DNA from: Leishmania martiniquensis
Taxonomy: Eukaryota > Euglenozoa > Kinetoplastea > Trypanosomatida > Trypanosomatidae
Assembly: GCF_017916325.1 (NCBI RefSeq)
Contig: NC_090167.1
Location: 166,501-230,500 of the forward strand
Length of the DNA stretch: 64,000 nucleotides
Reading direction: 5' to 3'
Shown one piece after another: positions 50,332-60,656 of the stretch. The first letter of the stretch is position 1. Every line of letters begins with the position of its first letter. Both the position numbers and the translations under genes were made by a program. The notes beneath the pieces are model-generated. The model did no database searches, was not told the origin of the DNA, and saw only the letters and a program-made list of their open reading frames with translations.

Positions 50332-52743
50332 ATGCGGGCTCGACTGCATACGTTCCAGGCAAAGCCGTACGTCCCTGTCACCTCCGCCGCGATCGACCCC
50401 TATGAGGAGGGACAGAGCTATCTTGTCGATAATGATCGCCTCGATAAGTGGCTCCGATACGTGGAGGCGGAGCTGCAGCGCTACCGCAGTCCCTTTGTTG
50501 CCGCAGAGGCGCTCTTGAAGGAGCTGCGTGTGCGCAGTCATGAGCTTTATCAGCCGGAGCGCCTCTACGTTTCGACGGCGCTTCGAATACTGCAGGCGTG
50601 CATGCCGTACCTCTCCAAGGAAACGGCGCAGATACTGCAGGCGTCGGTGCATGAGCTTCTCCCGTGCTTGGTGTACACGCGCTGCACTCCGCTGGCCACA
50701 GCGACCTCGGTGTCCTGCTTGAGGGGCCCTGAAAGAGTGACGCAGTTGACGTACGCCGGCGCCTTTCATCTCTTGTTGAAGCGATGGCAGCAGTGTCAGG
50801 CGAAGCTTCGTCGGCTTGAGGGACATGCCCGCACGGAAGCAAAGGTGATGGGCCGTATTGTGCACGGGCTAGATTTCTTATGGCTCAAGATGTGCTTCTG
50901 TTCGTGGCGAATGCTTTGCAGACGACGGCAGATGCACAAGGTGCGGCTACGCCGCCGGCTGCTGCGAGCCACAGCCAACGAGTCGGCGCCGGTGTTCTTG
51001 CGCACATGGCGGCAATACGCTCACAAGATCGCCTTGGACGCCAAGACCTTCCGCAACAGCGTCCTTCAGAAGCAGGTGGAGGCACTCTACCCCCTCGAGC
51101 AGGAGGCGAAGAGCCGCTTTGATCACCTGTGCGAGGAGATCAAGGAGAAGAATCGACTGGTGGGCGACAGCCTGCATCGGGTGGAGGAGACGCAGCGGCG
51201 CCTCAAAGCTCTGGAAGACCTCATCGTTGAAACGCAGCGCTCTCTCACCGAACACTGGGATGCCTGGAGGGAGTGCACACGGCTGATGTTCGACGACGTG
51301 GGCGAGCTTCCAGGCAAGACAGATCAGACACTTCGCACCGAGTATGTCATGAACATCACCGACACGGCATCCATGCTGTCGAAGCGGGCGCGCGGGCGGG
51401 CTAGCCGGATGGGGCTGCGGCACATCGCACAGTTTCTCCTCTTCGAGGGTGAGCTTGGCGCCGAGCCCGAGACTAAGACGGAAGCTGAGGTGGGCGAGCC
51501 TTTGAACTCGATCGCAGACATGCACTCCTCATCTTCCAACTCCTGGCCTGTACCGCTCCACACCAGTGGAGCGGCCCTCTTGGAGGCCTCCGACCCACCG
51601 GCCACCCACCGCATCTCCGCAGCGCCGAGCGCACCGGAGCCGCTCCTAACAGAATCTGTAACGAGTTTGACCACCAAGGTGGACGAGGTGTACGCGGCCG
51701 TTGCGGCTTTCGCTCATCCGGTGCTCACACCGCTTCATTTGATGGACGTGTTGCATCACAGCGAAGCGCACTTTAACATCACACTCGGCTTTCTTTCCAC
51801 CGCATTCCGCGGCGGCCACTGCTCCCTTTTCGTACCCGCACCGCGAGCTTCGGAGAGGACCGAATCGACGCCGCTGCCGCTTCTCTCGCAGGAGGGTGTG
51901 GACGAGTTTTCTCGACAAGCGGCGCCGAAGGCCTTCGCTGACGGCGGTGGCGCTGCTGTTGCGGAGGATACCGAGTGGGGCGCACTCATGATGCAGGATG
52001 TGACGCGCGGCATGGCGAAGGTGCAGGATTGCGCTGACGTGGATGAGGGGTACCTGCTGGCTGTGCGCCAGGGCATGATGATGAGCGAGTTGGAGGTGGT
52101 ACAGGGATACCTCGAAGACTTGTACACCCGCTGGACTTCGGCTGGCGTACCTCTCTCGCAACAGAAGTTGGAGTCCGTCTGGCAGCCTATCGTAGATCCA
52201 GTGAGGTTGCCCATTCTTAAGGCGCTCTATCCAGACCATGGAATCGCCTGCTTCAGCGATCTGGTCCATTACGTTACCCGTGTGGCGGAGTTCAGCGGCT
52301 GCTCCTTGCAGGCTCTGGCAGAGCGGCTGGATGCTACCTATCCGTACGACCCGTTAGACGAACTGCGCATTCTCCGGCGTGGGGACGAGGCGATAGAGCT
52401 TTTCCGCGAGTACGCGGCACCCATTACGACGCTGCTGGGGTGGCTGAAGGACGAGGCAAACTCATTGCAGTATCACTGCGCGCACCTCTCTCAGCTTCTC
52501 GAGCAAAAGTTCGGGCTGAAGCCCGAGGAGGCGGCGGACGTGTCGATGTACGCTCGGCTTGAGGGCGGCGGTGTGGTGAACCGCGACGACATTGAGTGGC
52601 TTCTGTTGTTTGCCGCCTCGTACGTGGACCCCTCCCCCTTCACCCCTCTCCTGGAGAAGGTCGCCCGCTTGCTCGAAGGCTGCGCTCCCTTCTTCACACA
52701 ACTTGCCAGGCAGGCGTCAGCGACTAGCGACGCCCCCCTTTGA
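50332..52743 (+). CDS. Large helical hypothetical protein
   Basis: An 803-residue protein starting MRARLHTFQAKPYVPVTSAA. It is mostly helical, with a Trp/Arg-rich region near 180-235 (LWLKMCFCSWRMLCRRRQMH, APVFLRTWRQYAHK) whose spaced FxxW units resemble Sfi1-type centrin-binding repeats. A coiled-coil-like stretch follows at about 240-310 (EEIKEKNRLVGDSLHRVEET). The middle is Ser/Pro-rich and disordered. The C-terminal half (about 440-800) is again helical, with GYLEDLYTRWTSAGVPLSQQ. No enzyme motif is visible. A role at basal body or cytoskeleton is possible through the Sfi1-like region, but this is inference. The ATG at 50332 directly follows a likely acceptor; an extension of 92 codons upstream is rejected. 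Confidence 0.6.
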   Translation: MRARLHTFQAKPYVPVTSAAIDPYEEGQSYLVDNDRLDKWLRYVEAELQRYRSPFVAAEALLKELRVRSHELYQPERLYVSTALRILQACMPYLSKETAQILQASVHELLPCLVYTRCTPLATATSVSCLRGPERVTQLTYAGAFHLLLKRWQQCQAKLRRLEGHARTEAKVMGRIVHGLDFLWLKMCFCSWRMLCRRRQMHKVRLRRRLLRATANESAPVFLRTWRQYAHKIALDAKTFRNSVLQKQVEALYPLEQEAKSRFDHLCEEIKEKNRLVGDSLHRVEETQRRLKALEDLIVETQRSLTEHWDAWRECTRLMFDDVGELPGKTDQTLRTEYVMNITDTASMLSKRARGRASRMGLRHIAQFLLFEGELGAEPETKTEAEVGEPLNSIADMHSSSSNSWPVPLHTSGAALLEASDPPATHRISAAPSAPEPLLTESVTSLTTKVDEVYAAVAAFAHPVLTPLHLMDVLHHSEAHFNITLGFLSTAFRGGHCSLFVPAPRASERTESTPLPLLSQEGVDEFSRQAAPKAFADGGGAAVAEDTEWGALMMQDVTRGMAKVQDCADVDEGYLLAVRQGMMMSELEVVQGYLEDLYTRWTSAGVPLSQQKLESVWQPIVDPVRLPILKALYPDHGIACFSDLVHYVTRVAEFSGCSLQALAERLDATYPYDPLDELRILRRGDEAIELFREYAAPITTLLGWLKDEANSLQYHCAHLSQLLEQKFGLKPEEAADVSMYARLEGGGVVNRDDIEWLLLFAASYVDPSPFTPLLEKVARLLEGCAPFFTQLARQASATSDAPL

Positions 52744-53345
52744 GCTGCCATGGCTGTTGGGGAGCGCTTGCAAAGATGCTTGCAAGCAGTCGTGCAGTGG
52801 TCTGGCACGCCTCCGCCTTGCAAGCGGTCCGTCACCTGAACGTCTATGTTCCTCTCTCGAACACATATGTATATACTAAGCGTGCCAAGGTCGCGGTGGG
52901 CCACGCACGGAGAACTCGTATGCATGCGTGAGCCGGGACGTCTCCCGCCAATCCGTGTGAGGCATTCAGCGTGCTCCCATGCGGCGTTTCTCTCGACATC
53001 TCTCTGTGTGTGTGTGAGCGTGTATGGACGAGAAAGGCGGAGGAAACGGGGGTGGAGGGGATGGGTGGTGCCGTCTCTCTCTCCCTCTTTCCCTTTCTCT
53101 GCACCACCTCCTCCTCCTGTGCATCTGTCTCTGTTTGTGTGTGCATGCCTCGAAATGCCCCCCTCCCCTCCACGCTTGTCATAACGCTTCTATGTGGCAT
53201 GCATTTTTTCATTAGCTTTTGGTCCATTATTGCCACCGCTAAACCTTCTTTTGTTGCTGTTTCGCCCGCCGCTTTTGTCGCCGCCTCCCTCCCTTCGCAC
53301 ACGCGCTCCTTTTCTGTGAGTCTTCGACAGTCGTCAGCGCGCATG

Positions 53346-53386
53346 TACACACACACACATACACATACACATATATATATATATAT
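53346..53386. repeat. CA/TA microsatellite
   Basis: A (CA)n run that passes into CATACA and then a (TA)n run of about eight units. It lies in the spacer before the WD40 gene. Confidence 0.95.
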
Positions 53387-53806
53387 CTCCATTGTTGTCA
53401 GTATGACGAACAAGGAGGGAGACGAGGCGAGAATGCTGCCCAGAATGATTGTTGGTTCATCTGAGTGCGACATAAGTCATCCTCGGGTACTCCGTCACAC
53501 TTTCGGTGCTCATGGCCATCTATCGGTGTATGTGTCCTGCACTTCAGGGCGGAGGAAGGGATGGTCAGAGCCGAGTGTGGACTGCCCATGCCGCGCCCCT
53601 TCAGCGCCTGTGTGTCTGTGTGCGTTATGGTCCGACCCTCTTCCCCTCTATGGCAGACTCTAAAACTGTTCTCCCGTATTTGCGTATGTGAGTTTCCCTC
53701 TTTTCCGGGCTTTGCACCGTGCATACTTACACATACGTGCACACGTACACATACTATCCTCACGCTTCAGCCGTGCATCTGGACGGAGGCGCTTCTGGAG
53801 TGCTTC

Positions 53807-53825
53807 TGTGTGTGTGTGTGTGTGT
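53807..53825. repeat. (GT)n microsatellite
   Basis: A GT dinucleotide run of about nine units in the 5' flank of the WD40 gene, with the GT strand in transcription sense. Confidence 0.95.
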
Positions 53826-54000
53826 CGAGACGTGTAGGTTGGGGGGACATCGTATAGCCCTGCTCTTACTTGATGTGCTGGATGCAACAGCGGCTTCTCA
53901 AGGCGAACTTTCTTCATTCAGCACAAACGTTTTGACAACGGAGCAGCCTCTGTGCGAAGTCGCCCAGCACAGCTACGCCGCCGTTGCGGCAAGGCGCATC

Positions 54001-55113
54001 ATGGCAAGTCTTGTCACGCAGCACAAAACTTACGTGCACCACGTGGCCCTCGACCCCTCCGGCTCCCTCTTGGCATCGTGCTCGAGCGATAAGACAGTGG
54101 AAGTGTTTCACCGTCGCAGCGTGGCTGGCGGTGGCGCCGTCTGGGAGTCCGGATGCGCGATGCACGACCACTCGGGCCCGGTACTGCGCATGGCGTGGTG
54201 CCAGCACCGCGAGCACGGTCCTCTCCTCGCCACCGCCGGTGCGGATCGCTGGATCTACATATATCGCATCATTATCTCCTCCCACGAGGGGCGAACGCTG
54301 TTGCACACTGTGCGCTGGTCTCCTGTGCGTGGGTACGAGAAGGACGTCATCACCGACGTGGCCTTTGTGCCACCGCAGCAGTACCACGCTCTGCTCCTCA
54401 CGACTGCCTCCTTGGACGGCTGTGTTCGCCTCTACGAGGTACATCAGCCACAGCAGTTCCAGTGCGTGTGCAGAATATCCCCGGAGGCCAACGCCGCAGC
54501 GGAAGGGGCCACGGATAGCACTGCTTCTGGGGCGGGAGTGTCTGCGGGCGCCGCGCCATACTCCGCCGGCAACGCGGTCGCGGAGCGTCATGAAGACGGG
54601 GCAGTGCTGCCGTCACCTTCCTCCGTGCCGCTGCTGCGCTCCGGCGGAGTTACTGCCATTGGCTGGTTCCCGGGCTCTGCAGAGCGCACGATGACCCTCG
54701 CCGTCGGAACCGTGTCGGGGCGCTTCTTTCTCTACCGTTACATCAAAGACTCGAGCGCCTTCATGACCATATCGGTGCCGCAGGTCGAGTCCGGAGAGCT
54801 GCGGTGCTCCTCACTGGTGTGCAACGTGAGCTGGGCTCCCTGTGTTGGTCGCCGCTTTCAGCTCCTTTCGATATGCTCCCGAGGTGAAGTGTTTATTCTT
54901 CGTCTCAACTGTGTATCGCCATCGATTGATGAGAAACGCAGCTTCGAACTCTTCAGGGTGCCGTTCGGAGCGGTCAGCGTGTCCTGGAGCCGCTCCAGCG
55001 CACTCCTTTATCTCGCCACAGACGATCGACATACACAGGTTGTTGTACTCCAGATGGCCAACCCGCTCGACCATCAGTCGTGGAAGGTGGTCTCTCGGGA
55101 TGCGGTGGAGTAG
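54001..55113 (+). CDS. SEH1: WD40 protein of the Seh1 type
   Basis: A 370-residue beta-propeller protein. The order and spacing follow Seh1/Sec13-type proteins: QHKTYVHHVALDPSGSLLAS with CSSDKTVEVFH as blade 1, DHSGPVLRMAWCQHREHGPL with ATAGADRWIYIY as blade 2, VITDVAFVPPQQYHALLLTT with SLDGCVRLYE as blade 3, and later VTAIGWFPGSAER, VCNVSWAPCVGRR and VSVSWSRSSALLYLAT. Residues of about 165-215 form an Ala/Ser/Gly-rich insert not usual in Seh1. Seh1 is part of the Y-shaped nuclear pore complex and of the GATOR/SEA complex that controls TOR signalling. Sec13 is the nearest alternative, but the second and third blades match Seh1 better. The ATG at 54001 is the first giving the proper N-terminal strand; the 94-codon extension upstream is repeat-derived UTR. 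Confidence 0.75.
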   Translation: MASLVTQHKTYVHHVALDPSGSLLASCSSDKTVEVFHRRSVAGGGAVWESGCAMHDHSGPVLRMAWCQHREHGPLLATAGADRWIYIYRIIISSHEGRTLLHTVRWSPVRGYEKDVITDVAFVPPQQYHALLLTTASLDGCVRLYEVHQPQQFQCVCRISPEANAAAEGATDSTASGAGVSAGAAPYSAGNAVAERHEDGAVLPSPSSVPLLRSGGVTAIGWFPGSAERTMTLAVGTVSGRFFLYRYIKDSSAFMTISVPQVESGELRCSSLVCNVSWAPCVGRRFQLLSICSRGEVFILRLNCVSPSIDEKRSFELFRVPFGAVSVSWSRSSALLYLATDDRHTQVVVLQMANPLDHQSWKVVSRDAVE

Positions 55114-56460
55114 CTCTCCCCCACTCACATACGCGCCGGGTGCGTGCCGATCGCGGCTCACCTTTCGACAACCTCAGCCTCGGCACAAGCGGTCACACCC
55201 CTCTGCCTGCTTCGGTCTGACGCTTTCTTGCCGTGCGTGGTGTTTCGCGGATGCCCGCATGCATCGCGGCTGCTGTGGCTTTGCAGAAACGCGCACGTAA
55301 GCACAACTCCCTCCAAAGGCACACGGCGCTGCTGCCAGATCTCTGCCGTCTAGCGCGGAGACGTGAAAGAGGAAGAAGGCACAGCAGGAAAAATGTGGCT
55401 GCACGCACAGCCGACGCTTCTCCGCTCTGCAACAGGAGAAGCCTCCTAGCAGCTTGCAGGGCAATCTCTCAGGTGGCTCATCGGCAGGTAACACTCAAGC
55501 GCGTTGGCCATTTCCCTTGCTGTCTCGCAGCTGCAGCGACGACGTCGGGATTCACCAATGCCTGCGTATGCCTGTGCGACCTCTGACACACAGACATGCG
55601 CATACGCATGCACTTGTCCCTCCCTCCCTCTCTCTCTCTCTTTCTGTGGCCGTCCCTTCGCATTTAATTTTTTTATATATTTACTCGCCGCCTTCCTCCT
55701 CCTCTGCGCACCTCACGTTAGGGGTACACAAGCATAAGAGGCGTGCAGAAGCCCAACAGCTTAGACACACACGCGGGCGCGTCGAAGCAAGAGGGCCGGG
55801 CTCTCACCATAACGCCCGTCTTTTCCGCAGCTTTGTCTGTGTGTAGTCGCTGAAGCTTTCCGCGCTGTTAATTGGTCGCTCTGTGTGTCTCATCTTTCGA
55901 GGAGTACAGGTCCGTTGAAGCACGCGCCTTTGGCACGGAGGACATTCCTGCCATCACTCGATCCCTTCCACCCACTCACACAGACAGGGAGAGAGACCTT
56001 GACCCGTGCCCCGCGAGCTACCGGCGGCGCAGGCTACGCGTGCATACAAGTAAACCGAAAGACAGAGGAGCCCCCATCGATACCGAAGAGCGACCTTGCC
56101 CACAATCGGCTGCAACTGCACCGATACACACTCCCTGCACCTTCTTTGGCTTTCCGTCTAGCTCTTCTTTGCGCCGCTACGTAGTGTCAGTTGCTCTCTA
56201 CACCGCTGTGCTTGGACGGTGGCGTGCGTCGATCTTGCCTCCCTCTGTCGTTCCCTTCATCTGACCTGCGTTGCACACGGGCTTGGAGGTCTGTGGAGGA
56301 CCGGCTTGTTGCTGGCACAAAGCAGCCGAAAGCGAACAGGTTAGACTACACATCTTCACTGTTAGCCGCACCCCGCACCACCACTGCTCTCGGCTCCACT
56401 TCAGCATAGCGAGGCAGCGATAGTGGTGTAAAGAGAGACGGTGACCAACAAAGCGAGGAA
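55114..56460. other. Intergenic, no gene recognised
   Basis: About 1.3 kb of spacer. It has a CT-rich run at 55618-55645 and an AT-rich patch TTTTTTTATATATTTAC near 55668-55683. No protein-like frame. Confidence 0.5.
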
Positions 56461-57585
56461 ATGGAGCGCGGCCCTCGCTACTCATCGGGTGGTCCCGACG
56501 GGGGCTTCTGCGCGTTACACGGCAAACGGCGCAGTAGAGCCGACCTCGTTTCGTGGAATCAGCAGCCAGGTAAGATGCGCTGCATGCCGCAGAAGGAGTG
56601 CAACGTGCGCAGCGAGCAACGACGGGCTGGCGGCAGAGAGCAGGGTAGAGCTGGTGGCGGTGGCGGCGCCGACGCGCGCGAAAGAGAACGCCGAGGAGGG
56701 ACGGGCCGTGGCAATAGTGGTCGGGAACGCGGCGGCCGCAGAGAGCGCAGTGACAGGAATGACCGCAGAGATCGCGGAGAACGAGGCGACACGGTCTTGT
56801 GCCGTCTGCACCGTCAGCGCCGTACACTCCGGCAGATGCGGGAAGTGGGGGCCGGCGTCTTTGAGTGCACGGAAGGCCACCGCTGTAAGCAAAGTGGCGA
56901 TAAGCGCATCGGCGCCGCTGGTGGCCGCGGTGCTGAGGATAGGGGGCGTATCCGTGATCAGCGAGGCCCGTCATTTGTTGAGCGCGGAGCAGGTCCCCGA
57001 CAGCGGCAGCGACGCGGCGAGCGGGCGCCTCGCCCGCCGCATATCCAACGCTACGACGATGCAAGTGCGGCTGCATGGGCGCCATCTGCAACCACTGTTG
57101 CGGGTAGCGGCAGTGCCGCTCGTCGTCGGACCGGTAAGGCGGAGCGCAAGGTGTGGTGTGCGCTGCACGGCAAGCACTTGCCTGCTAGCCAGTGCGAGTT
57201 TGTTCAGGAGTGCTGCTATGTCTGCCTTGACCCTAGCACATGCTTAGCCACGCCACTGGAGGCACCGACGATGTTGCTCAGTCGCGGCTGCACCGAAGTA
57301 TTGTGCAGCAAGCATCACACCCTGCGCAGTGCCGGCTTTGTGGAGTTGACAGAAAAGCCTGTGGCGTACCAGTGTATGCCCGGCCACGCCTGCCGCGGCG
57401 TGACGGTGCCGCACATGAGCCAAGAGGCAAACGGGGCTGCTGCGGGAGCCGTGGGCGGCCCGGCGGCCCTGCCATACGCGATGGTGGACATGGACGACGA
57501 GGAGGAGGTGTATATGGACGCGCGCGTGACCAACACCTTCCTACCCCAGAGCGGCCGCGAGGCCGTTTCCTCCTTCTTCATGTGA
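56461..57585 (+). CDS. RGG protein with four C-x2-H...C-x5-C fingers
   Basis: A 374-residue protein with four copies of a finger-like motif. Copy 1: C17-x2-H20, then C41-x5-C47. Copy 2: C114-x2-H117, then C136-x5-C142. Copy 3: CALHGKHL, later CLDPSTC. Copy 4: CSKHHTLRS, later CMPGHAC. Each begins with C-x2-H followed by basic residues (LHGKRR, LHRQRR) and ends about 20 residues later with C-x5-C, so each could bind one zinc ion. The stretches between copies 1 and 2 and between 2 and 3 are Arg/Gly-rich (RGG-type, such as GGGGGADARERERRG), which suggests RNA binding. The C-terminus is acidic (VDMDDEEEVYMDARV). I do not know a name for this family. The start ATG is the first in the frame and gives MERGPRYSSG. 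Confidence 0.68.
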   Translation: MERGPRYSSGGPDGGFCALHGKRRSRADLVSWNQQPGKMRCMPQKECNVRSEQRRAGGREQGRAGGGGGADARERERRGGTGRGNSGRERGGRRERSDRNDRRDRGERGDTVLCRLHRQRRTLRQMREVGAGVFECTEGHRCKQSGDKRIGAAGGRGAEDRGRIRDQRGPSFVERGAGPRQRQRRGERAPRPPHIQRYDDASAAAWAPSATTVAGSGSAARRRTGKAERKVWCALHGKHLPASQCEFVQECCYVCLDPSTCLATPLEAPTMLLSRGCTEVLCSKHHTLRSAGFVELTEKPVAYQCMPGHACRGVTVPHMSQEANGAAAGAVGGPAALPYAMVDMDDEEEVYMDARVTNTFLPQSGREAVSSFFM

Positions 57586-58160
57586 GAGGCGCGGGGGAAG
57601 CGCGTTGGTGTTACGGAGGCGGGCGCGAAAGCAAAGGATGATGAAAAGTTTGTCCGACGCTTTGTCCTGTCTGCGTGTGTGTGTGTGTCCTTTGAGAGCA
57701 CGGCCTTGTAAATCGAAAAGGGATGAGCCGCGGGCTGCTGGCGACGATCGAACCACCCTTTCGCCCTTGCGGCTGTGATGCCTTTGGTGGGCGTGTGTCC
57801 TCTCGTCCGTTCATTCTCTCCAGGGCCACCGCGTAAAGGCACAAGAAGAAAAGCAGCCGGCTGCGCTGGCGCACAAAGGACTCTCATTCAGCCTTCGCCG
57901 ATGTGCTCACCGAGCGCCTAGCGTGCTAGCTGCCGCCGATCATGGGTTGACGACTCCTTTCCACAACCTCCCGGTCGAGAATACAAGTGCTCGTGACCAA
58001 GCTCACCAGATCCTCGATTCACTGCTGGCGCCGTTGCAGTACCTGGGAACGACATGATGCGGCAGCGATCTCCTGGCGACGGCCTCTCTGTGCGCAGGTG
58101 CGTAGCTGTGTCTCTGCGATGCTTTACTGTCACTCTTGCCCTTTGCGCTCCCTCTCTCCA
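57586..58160. other. Intergenic, no gene seen
   Basis: Spacer with a short GT run at 57676-57690. Pyrimidine-rich DNA at 58130-58160 leads to the acceptor at 58161-58162. Confidence 0.5.
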
Positions 58161-58162
58161 AG
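58161..58162 (+). promoter_or_regulatory. Candidate spliced-leader acceptor AG for the AMMECR1 gene
   Basis: The tract CCTTTGCGCTCCCTCTCTCC ends at this AG. The first ATG after it, at 58189, is in frame with the AMMECR1 domain, which decides the start chosen for that gene. Confidence 0.5.
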
Positions 58163-58188
58163 GTGCTTCACCCTCTTATCGTGGCTGC

Positions 58189-58950
58189 ATGCCATCCTTG
58201 CCACTCTCCCGGAAGCGCTCTTCCCCACGCACTCACGGTCAGCCGGCCTCGCCACGTAGCGCGAAGGCGAAACGTCATCCGTCCTCAGGGACTTCGTCGG
58301 CTCGCTCCCAGGCCAAGAAGGAGCAGCGGAGAGCAAAGGGTGCGCCGCTCGCTGCAACGCCACCCTTGCGCGACTCACCTTGCCGCACCATGACGGCCAC
58401 ACCCGAGATGGCGGAGTACTGCCTCCGCGTCATTGCGCAGCAAATCAACTCCCCTGACGCCCCACCGGTGCAACTGCCAGCCATCCCGAAGGAAGACTCA
58501 GCCTGTTTCGTGACACTCACAACACTGCCAGATGACCGGCTGCGCGGCTGCATCGGATCCCTGTGCCCAGGGAGCCTCAGGAAAGACATGCGCCGACTCG
58601 CAATCGCCGCCGCCTTCCAGGATTCGCGGTTCCCGAAGGTTAGGGGGGAGGAACTGCCGACGCTGCGGTGCTGCTTTAGCCTGCTGCACACGTTTGAGCA
58701 GTGCTCCGCCTGGAACGACTGGGAGATCGGTAAGCACGGCCTCGTCGCCGACTACGACGGCTACAGCGCCACGTACTTGCCCTCTGTGGCGGAGGAGCAA
58801 GGCTGGAACCACAGGGAAACCCTCGTGAGTCTCATGGAAAAGGCGGGCTTTGAGGAGCCGGTGACGGACCGGGTGCTGAGTAAGGTTCACGTGACCCGAT
58901 ATCAGGTCAGCAAAGCTTTCAAGGACTACAAAGATATTGCCGCTTCTTGA
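58189..58950 (+). CDS. AMMECR1: AMMECR1 domain protein
   Basis: A 253-residue protein. The AMMECR1 domain covers about residues 74-253: AEYCLRVIAQQINSPDAP, the signature LRGCIGSL at 118-125, AAFQDSRFPKVRGEELPTLR, and YLPSVAEEQGWNHRETLVSL. The domain is found from archaea to humans; its biochemical function is still not settled, although the conserved LRGCIG groove suggests catalysis. Residues 1-70 are a basic Ser/Arg/Ala-rich extension (KAKRHPSSGTSSARSQAKKE) which is not part of the domain. The start at 58189 is the first ATG after the likely splice acceptor; the alternative at 58390 (MTATPEMAEYC) would give the bare domain of 186 residues. Family assignment is secure, the start moderate. Confidence 0.88.
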   Translation: MPSLPLSRKRSSPRTHGQPASPRSAKAKRHPSSGTSSARSQAKKEQRRAKGAPLAATPPLRDSPCRTMTATPEMAEYCLRVIAQQINSPDAPPVQLPAIPKEDSACFVTLTTLPDDRLRGCIGSLCPGSLRKDMRRLAIAAAFQDSRFPKVRGEELPTLRCCFSLLHTFEQCSAWNDWEIGKHGLVADYDGYSATYLPSVAEEQGWNHRETLVSLMEKAGFEEPVTDRVLSKVHVTRYQVSKAFKDYKDIAAS

Positions 58951-60656
58951 GTGGCTCGAACGGCTCTGGCGGCGCTGAAAGTTTGCGCGGAAGCTGCTGT
59001 GTGACTCAGCCGCCGCGCTAGTGTACACGGGTGCAGGTACACAGGCCGACGCACACCAGCACCACCCCTAACCGACGTCGCCGCGCACACGCACATGGTA
59101 CTGCCGATGTTGCCCCTTCTTTTCCCTTTCCAGCATCCCAAGGGCCGACTCGCCTGCTGTGCATCGCCGTAAAGGGGCACACCAAAAAGGGTGCGGTGGT
59201 GGTGGAAAGGCAGCGCTGTGCCGTCCGTTCCCATGTGTCCCTTTTTTCCCCGTTGCTTTGCCTTCTCTCCTTTCGTAGCACTTCCGCTCTTTTTTTTTCT
59301 CTCGGCGGCTGTGGCGCCTCCCAAGCCTCCCCCCTGCGCACCAGGCCGAACATACGCACGATACCGGGGATAGATATCGTCTCTTGTGTCTTGTGCTGGT
59401 TGAGCTTCACGCACCGTTTTGTTTGATATATGACTGTACTTCAGTGGCGCACTTGTGCGCTTGAGTGTGGGCTTGCGTTCTATGTTTGTGTGCGTGTGGG
59501 TGTCACACGCCTCGCTGTTGCCCGGCGTTCCGACAAGAAAGAGATGAACAGAAAAAAAGCAAGGCAAGAGGCGCACACAACTGCATAAGTTCATTGCCGC
59601 AAGCGCAGGCGCCCTTTTTCCTCCCTCAAGAGACTAGTCGTCACGCTTCTCCCTTTGACCCTCCCGTCAAGGGAGATGAGCACCAACGCTTTTCAAGTGT
59701 AACAGCTCCTCAGTAACCTTGAAAGCGCAGCGGCGGGAACAGAAAGGGCATGTGTACACGACTACGGATGCGGTGAAGGGAGTGGGCGTTGAAGACGGCA
59801 CCAACATCACTGATTCCCCAGCCGACGCGAACCCGATAAGACGACCACGGAACATCCACACTCATCCAGTCGCGCTCTACTCCTCCCATACCACCCCTAA
59901 CTTCCTGGCGCCTAAGGTAGTCCTCATCAAGAGCGCGCTCGGCTAGCTTTCTCCAGACACTGCATGCATGTCGATCTCCCGCTCGGCACTTCTATGTACA
60001 TCAGTTTCGCACCCACGCACCGATGTATGGAGCCCAGCAAGCGCACTTTAATGTCTTACGCACACACACACACATCAAGCGCATCGTTTCTCCCTCTGTA
60101 GTCCCCACTCGACTGTGCTTCCTTTGTGTGGGTCGCTAGAGCGGAGGGGCTCGTCTGCGTTTCTTTTCTCACTGCTTCTCGCAACTCTTTTCCTCGCCAC
60201 GCGTCTGCACCAGCCCAGGCCTTCGCCCTCACTCATTCGCCGAGGTCGCCGCCGTGAGACCGCGAAGCGTGCAGGCAGGCGAGTAAAGCCTTGCAGGCAC
60301 CGCCTCCTCTTGCTCGCTTGCCTGCTGTTCTCTTGGCTCAGGGCCTCCGCCTCGTTCGAGACGGCAGGTGTGTACAAGCACGCAGCACCTACTCGATGCC
60401 TCCACTAATCCGCTCACAACACACACATAAACAACTAAAGAGGCGATGCGGCTCCATCTTTGCCCAACGACCTTTGCGCGTGAAAGTGAGCGTGTGCCTC
60501 GTTGCGTGCGTGAGGGCGTTCATGCAGCCTGTCAAGTACAGCCTGCAGATTCTCACTCATTGCTCCTTTCTGCGAGCGGTGGTGCTCTCATCTTAGACGC
60601 TTCTCTTGCGCGCTGCCTTTTCGCTGTTCTGTTCCCAACTTTTCGCTTCCGTTGAA
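58951..60656. other. Intergenic, 3' flank of AMMECR1
   Basis: About 1.7 kb with pyrimidine-rich patches, a T run near 59291-59300 and a CA run at 60061-60075. One minus-strand frame near 59700-59760 contains CPFCSRRCAF and looks like a zinc-finger fragment, but it is isolated and antisense. No gene is called. Confidence 0.45.

Larger units (their letters stand above)
52744..54000. other. Intergenic, with simple repeats
   Basis: No gene is seen. The plus strand is pyrimidine-rich at 53065-53130. A CA/TA microsatellite lies at 53346-53386 and a GT repeat at 53807-53825. An AG at about 53921, after a TTTCTTCATTC run, is a possible splice acceptor for the next gene. Confidence 0.5.

Noticed and set aside
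59667..59861. Minus-strand frame with CPFCSRRCAF and later His residues, resembling a C2H2 zinc finger
   Set aside because: Only one short motif, antisense to the transcription unit, with no flanking protein-like sequence. Chance cannot be excluded.
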